64,000 bases of DNA from Sporosarcina sp. FSL K6-1522 (GTDB taxonomy: Bacteria; Bacillota; Bacilli; Bacillales_A; Planococcaceae). The stretch is taken from contig NZ_CP152019.1 in NCBI RefSeq assembly GCF_038622445.1, positions 2,516,501-2,580,500 of the forward strand, read 5' to 3'. The notes below the pieces were generated by a model. The model did no database searches, was not told the DNA's origin, and was given only the letters and a program-made list of their open reading frames with translations. Shown here piece by piece: positions 62,036 through 64,000 of the stretch. Both the position numbers and the translations under genes were made by a program. Within the stretch, counting starts at the first letter, position 1, and each line of letters starts with the position of its first letter.

Positions 62036-63766
62036 GTGGTGATAACTAAAAAAAAGCAACTACTTATAGCAGTGGCTTGGATATGTATCGTTCCACCCGG
62101 TGTCTATTTCGCCTTCAATTATTTTCCTTCCAAAGTGATGGATTGGCCGAGTCTTTTACTCTATTTTTTCATACTCATTGTAACAATGGCGATGCCGATT
62201 CACGTATCGCATATGAGGATATCATTGGAGCGCTGGATTACGTTTATAGTATTTTTTCAATACGGCGTATTTGCTGAGTTGGTTTTCTCGCAAGTTGCGA
62301 TGATACTTCTGTTGTTTAATGGAAAAGGGAAGCCCCCCATATTGCATCGGTTTCTCGTTAATTCGATTATGTTTACGATTGTCTCGAATGTCAGTGGCCT
62401 CATTTTTCATGCTTTTAGTGGGGGAATAGGCATGATGCTGGACTTTCACCAACTGCTAATCTTAGGCTCTTTGTATGCCATTAGCTATATGGTGCTAAAT
62501 AGTGTTCTAGTACAATTGTATTTCACTTGGATGCGCGCAGGGATTTTAATCTGGACCAATGGGACGATGTGGGATTATATCGTTACAATGATTGTGTTGC
62601 CGTTTAGTATTTCGCTTTATTATTTGAACATCCATTTTGGCAATAAATCGATTTTATTAATCGGTATTCCATTATTATTGATCATATACATTATTCGACT
62701 GTATCATCGCTCGGATGATTTGAATGCCAAGCTGTCATCGGCAAGTGTGATTGGTCGTGAGTTGGCGGATCGGCTAGGTTTCGAGGATGTGATTCGAACA
62801 TTCATTGTCAAGTTGCGGGATGTTGTTTCGTATGATCAGGCGTATGTGTTCGACTTGAAGTCGGGGAAACACCTTGTGCCGCTAATGGGCTCTGAGAATG
62901 GTGTCGTCACCAAGGATGTGCAGAATCTCGTCTTGCGGACGCCTATATTTGCGGGCAATGGGCTTGATTTAGATAAAACGAGCATCATAGAAACGAAGAA
63001 AGAAGCCAAGATGTTGAAGAATTTTGTATTTCCACAGTCCGTTCAAAGTATTATGGTGGCACCTATTAAACGCGATCAGAAGACAGAAGGCTATCTCATT
63101 TTGACATCCCATCAAAAAAATATGTTTCAAGCATTGGAAATGCAAATTGTTGATGTCTTGACCGGTTATTTTGCTATTTCACTTGTGAAGGCTCGCTTAT
63201 ATGAAAAAACGGTGGAGCAAAGTGAACGCTGTGGACTTACAAAGCTTTATAATTTCCGTTATCTCGATGCAAAATTGGATGCAGACATTTTGCGCTATCA
63301 CGAAGGAGATATTCATTCACTGTCTGCGATTATGTTGGACATCGATTATTTTAAAAAAATCAATGATACATATGGTCATCAAAGTGGCAATGATTTGCTA
63401 TGTGCATTTTCCAAGCTTCTTTTGCCATTTGTGGAACAGGATGCTACACTTGCTCGCTACGGTGGAGAAGAGTTTGTCTTCATTCTCCCGAACAAAGGAA
63501 AAAACGAGAGCATTGCACTTGCAGAGCAAATTCGGAAAACTGTCGAAGAGGTACGGTTCCGTATTGTTCCAGATTTATCGGAAAGCCGTCAGCCGATCGA
63601 TATTGGCGTGACGGTTAGTATTGGAGTTGCTAGTGTACCGGAAGATGCGGAAGACGTTAAAAGTCTGTTACGCAATGCAGATCGGGCGTTGTATATTGGC
63701 GGTAAGCAAGCGGGGAGAAATCGGGTAGGTGTATTTTCAAGAGAAGAAACTGGGGCTGTTGAGTGA
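62036..63766 (+). CDS. Membrane GAF-GGDEF diguanylate cyclase (second)
   Basis: 576 residues, same architecture as its upstream neighbour: helices to about 225, GAF at about 240-380, GGDEF at 400-570. The active site is RYGGEEF with LDIDYFKKINDTYGHQSGN; RxxD is not at the expected place. N-terminal motifs correspond (IVPPG at the first helix in both), so the pair arose by tandem duplication. The start is one of two GTG codons after tggaggg. Different membrane/GAF parts suggest that the two respond to different signals. Confidence 0.9.
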   Translation: MVITKKKQLLIAVAWICIVPPGVYFAFNYFPSKVMDWPSLLLYFFILIVTMAMPIHVSHMRISLERWITFIVFFQYGVFAELVFSQVAMILLLFNGKGKPPILHRFLVNSIMFTIVSNVSGLIFHAFSGGIGMMLDFHQLLILGSLYAISYMVLNSVLVQLYFTWMRAGILIWTNGTMWDYIVTMIVLPFSISLYYLNIHFGNKSILLIGIPLLLIIYIIRLYHRSDDLNAKLSSASVIGRELADRLGFEDVIRTFIVKLRDVVSYDQAYVFDLKSGKHLVPLMGSENGVVTKDVQNLVLRTPIFAGNGLDLDKTSIIETKKEAKMLKNFVFPQSVQSIMVAPIKRDQKTEGYLILTSHQKNMFQALEMQIVDVLTGYFAISLVKARLYEKTVEQSERCGLTKLYNFRYLDAKLDADILRYHEGDIHSLSAIMLDIDYFKKINDTYGHQSGNDLLCAFSKLLLPFVEQDATLARYGGEEFVFILPNKGKNESIALAEQIRKTVEEVRFRIVPDLSESRQPIDIGVTVSIGVASVPEDAEDVKSLLRNADRALYIGGKQAGRNRVGVFSREETGAVE

Positions 63767-63870
63767 ACGCTAAGAATCAGTCTGCGTTCGACGAACTGGT
63801 GTAGACGAGTAAATGTATAGACGTGAAAATTAAACCGATGACGCTTTATGCAGAAGGGGTGGCTTGTTAA

Positions 63871-64000
63871 ATGGATGTGGTTCTTCTCGTACTGTTCTTT
63901 CTATATGGCACCGTCTTCGGCTCTTTTTTCAATGTTGTGGGCTTGCGTGTGCCGAAAAAAGAGTCCATCGTCTCGCTGCCGTCGCATTGCACAGCTTGCG
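63871..64000 (+). CDS. comC: Prepilin peptidase ComC (5' part)
   Basis: The first 43 codons of a type IV prepilin leader peptidase/methyltransferase, cut by the window end. It begins with a hydrophobic helix and FGSFFNVVGLRVP, the family start, followed by a Cys-containing loop (CTAC). ComC processes the ComG pseudopilins for DNA uptake and follows folC in B. subtilis. The ATG follows aagggg at a slightly long distance. Confidence 0.85.
   Translation, partial: MDVVLLVLFFLYGTVFGSFFNVVGLRVPKKESIVSLPSHCTAC

Noticed and set aside
1-64000. CRISPR arrays, rRNA or tRNA genes, prophage structural genes
   Set aside because: No regularly spaced repeats, no rRNA-like stretches, no tRNA cloverleaf and no phage head/tail genes were seen by eye; tRNAscan and a repeat finder would settle this.

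Overview
The window reads as a chromosome segment of a spore-forming, low-GC Firmicute of the Bacillales, most likely Planococcaceae (Sporosarcina/Lysinibacillus-like; the family is inferred). The evidence is the B. subtilis-type order ysoA-tig-clpX-lonA-ysxC-hemAXCDBL, a SpoVID-like gene after hemL, a valine T-box before valS, folC and comC downstream, Bacillus-type ribosome binding sites with frequent TTG/GTG starts, and near-consensus SigA promoters.

Left part (1-9 kb). A uric-acid module (OHCU decarboxylase, uricase, hydroxyisourate hydrolase, NCS2 permease) carries out urate uptake and conversion to allantoin. It is followed by a LexA-type damage operon (small WYL-like protein, UvrX Y-family polymerase, YolD-like protein), a small convergent hypothetical gene, a divergent UppP-like phosphatase, and a decayed IS1182-family transposase.

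Catabolic island (9-30.5 kb). A tripartite TRAP transporter (dctPQM), possibly under CcpA control, and a divergent PucR/CdaR-type regulator with a GAF domain precede a long same-strand run of CoA-thioester genes. These are three short-chain dehydrogenases, a DUF35 Zn-ribbon protein coupled to a thiolase, a second SCP-x-like thiolase, three MaoC-type hot-dog hydratases, two acyl-CoA dehydrogenases, a CaiB/BaiF CoA-transferase, an AMP-forming acyl-CoA ligase, an enoyl-CoA hydratase, a nitronate-monooxygenase-like flavoprotein, a metallo-beta-lactamase-fold hydrolase and a PaaI-like thioesterase. Together they could import a carboxylic acid, load it onto CoA and shorten it by beta-oxidation or retro-aldol cleavage; the substrate is unknown. 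The edges hold broken pieces: an acyl-CoA dehydrogenase 5' end, an etfB fragment, a thiolase 5' end and an IS4-type transposase relic. The island therefore seems to have been larger and to be eroding.

Middle (30.5-39.5 kb). A frameshifted lipoprotein gene is followed by a TetR-controlled operon (TetR, DUF917, hydantoinase/oxoprolinase-like, Asp/Glu/hydantoin-racemase-like, NCS1 permease), probably for a hydantoin-like or other N-heterocyclic compound. Next is a GlcNAc locus in which the NagR operator, nagB and nagR are intact but nagA is a deletion pseudogene.

Core region (39.7-64 kb). It carries protein quality control (ysoA, tig, clpX, lonA, with no lonB between clpX and lonA), ribosome assembly (ysxC), the haem pathway from glutamyl-tRNA to uroporphyrinogen III plus hemL, a SpoVID-like protein without a LysM domain, a small membrane protein, T-box-controlled valS, two ATP-grasp genes divergent from folC, two paralogous membrane GAF-GGDEF cyclases, and the start of comC. 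Many intrinsic terminators mark the transcription units.
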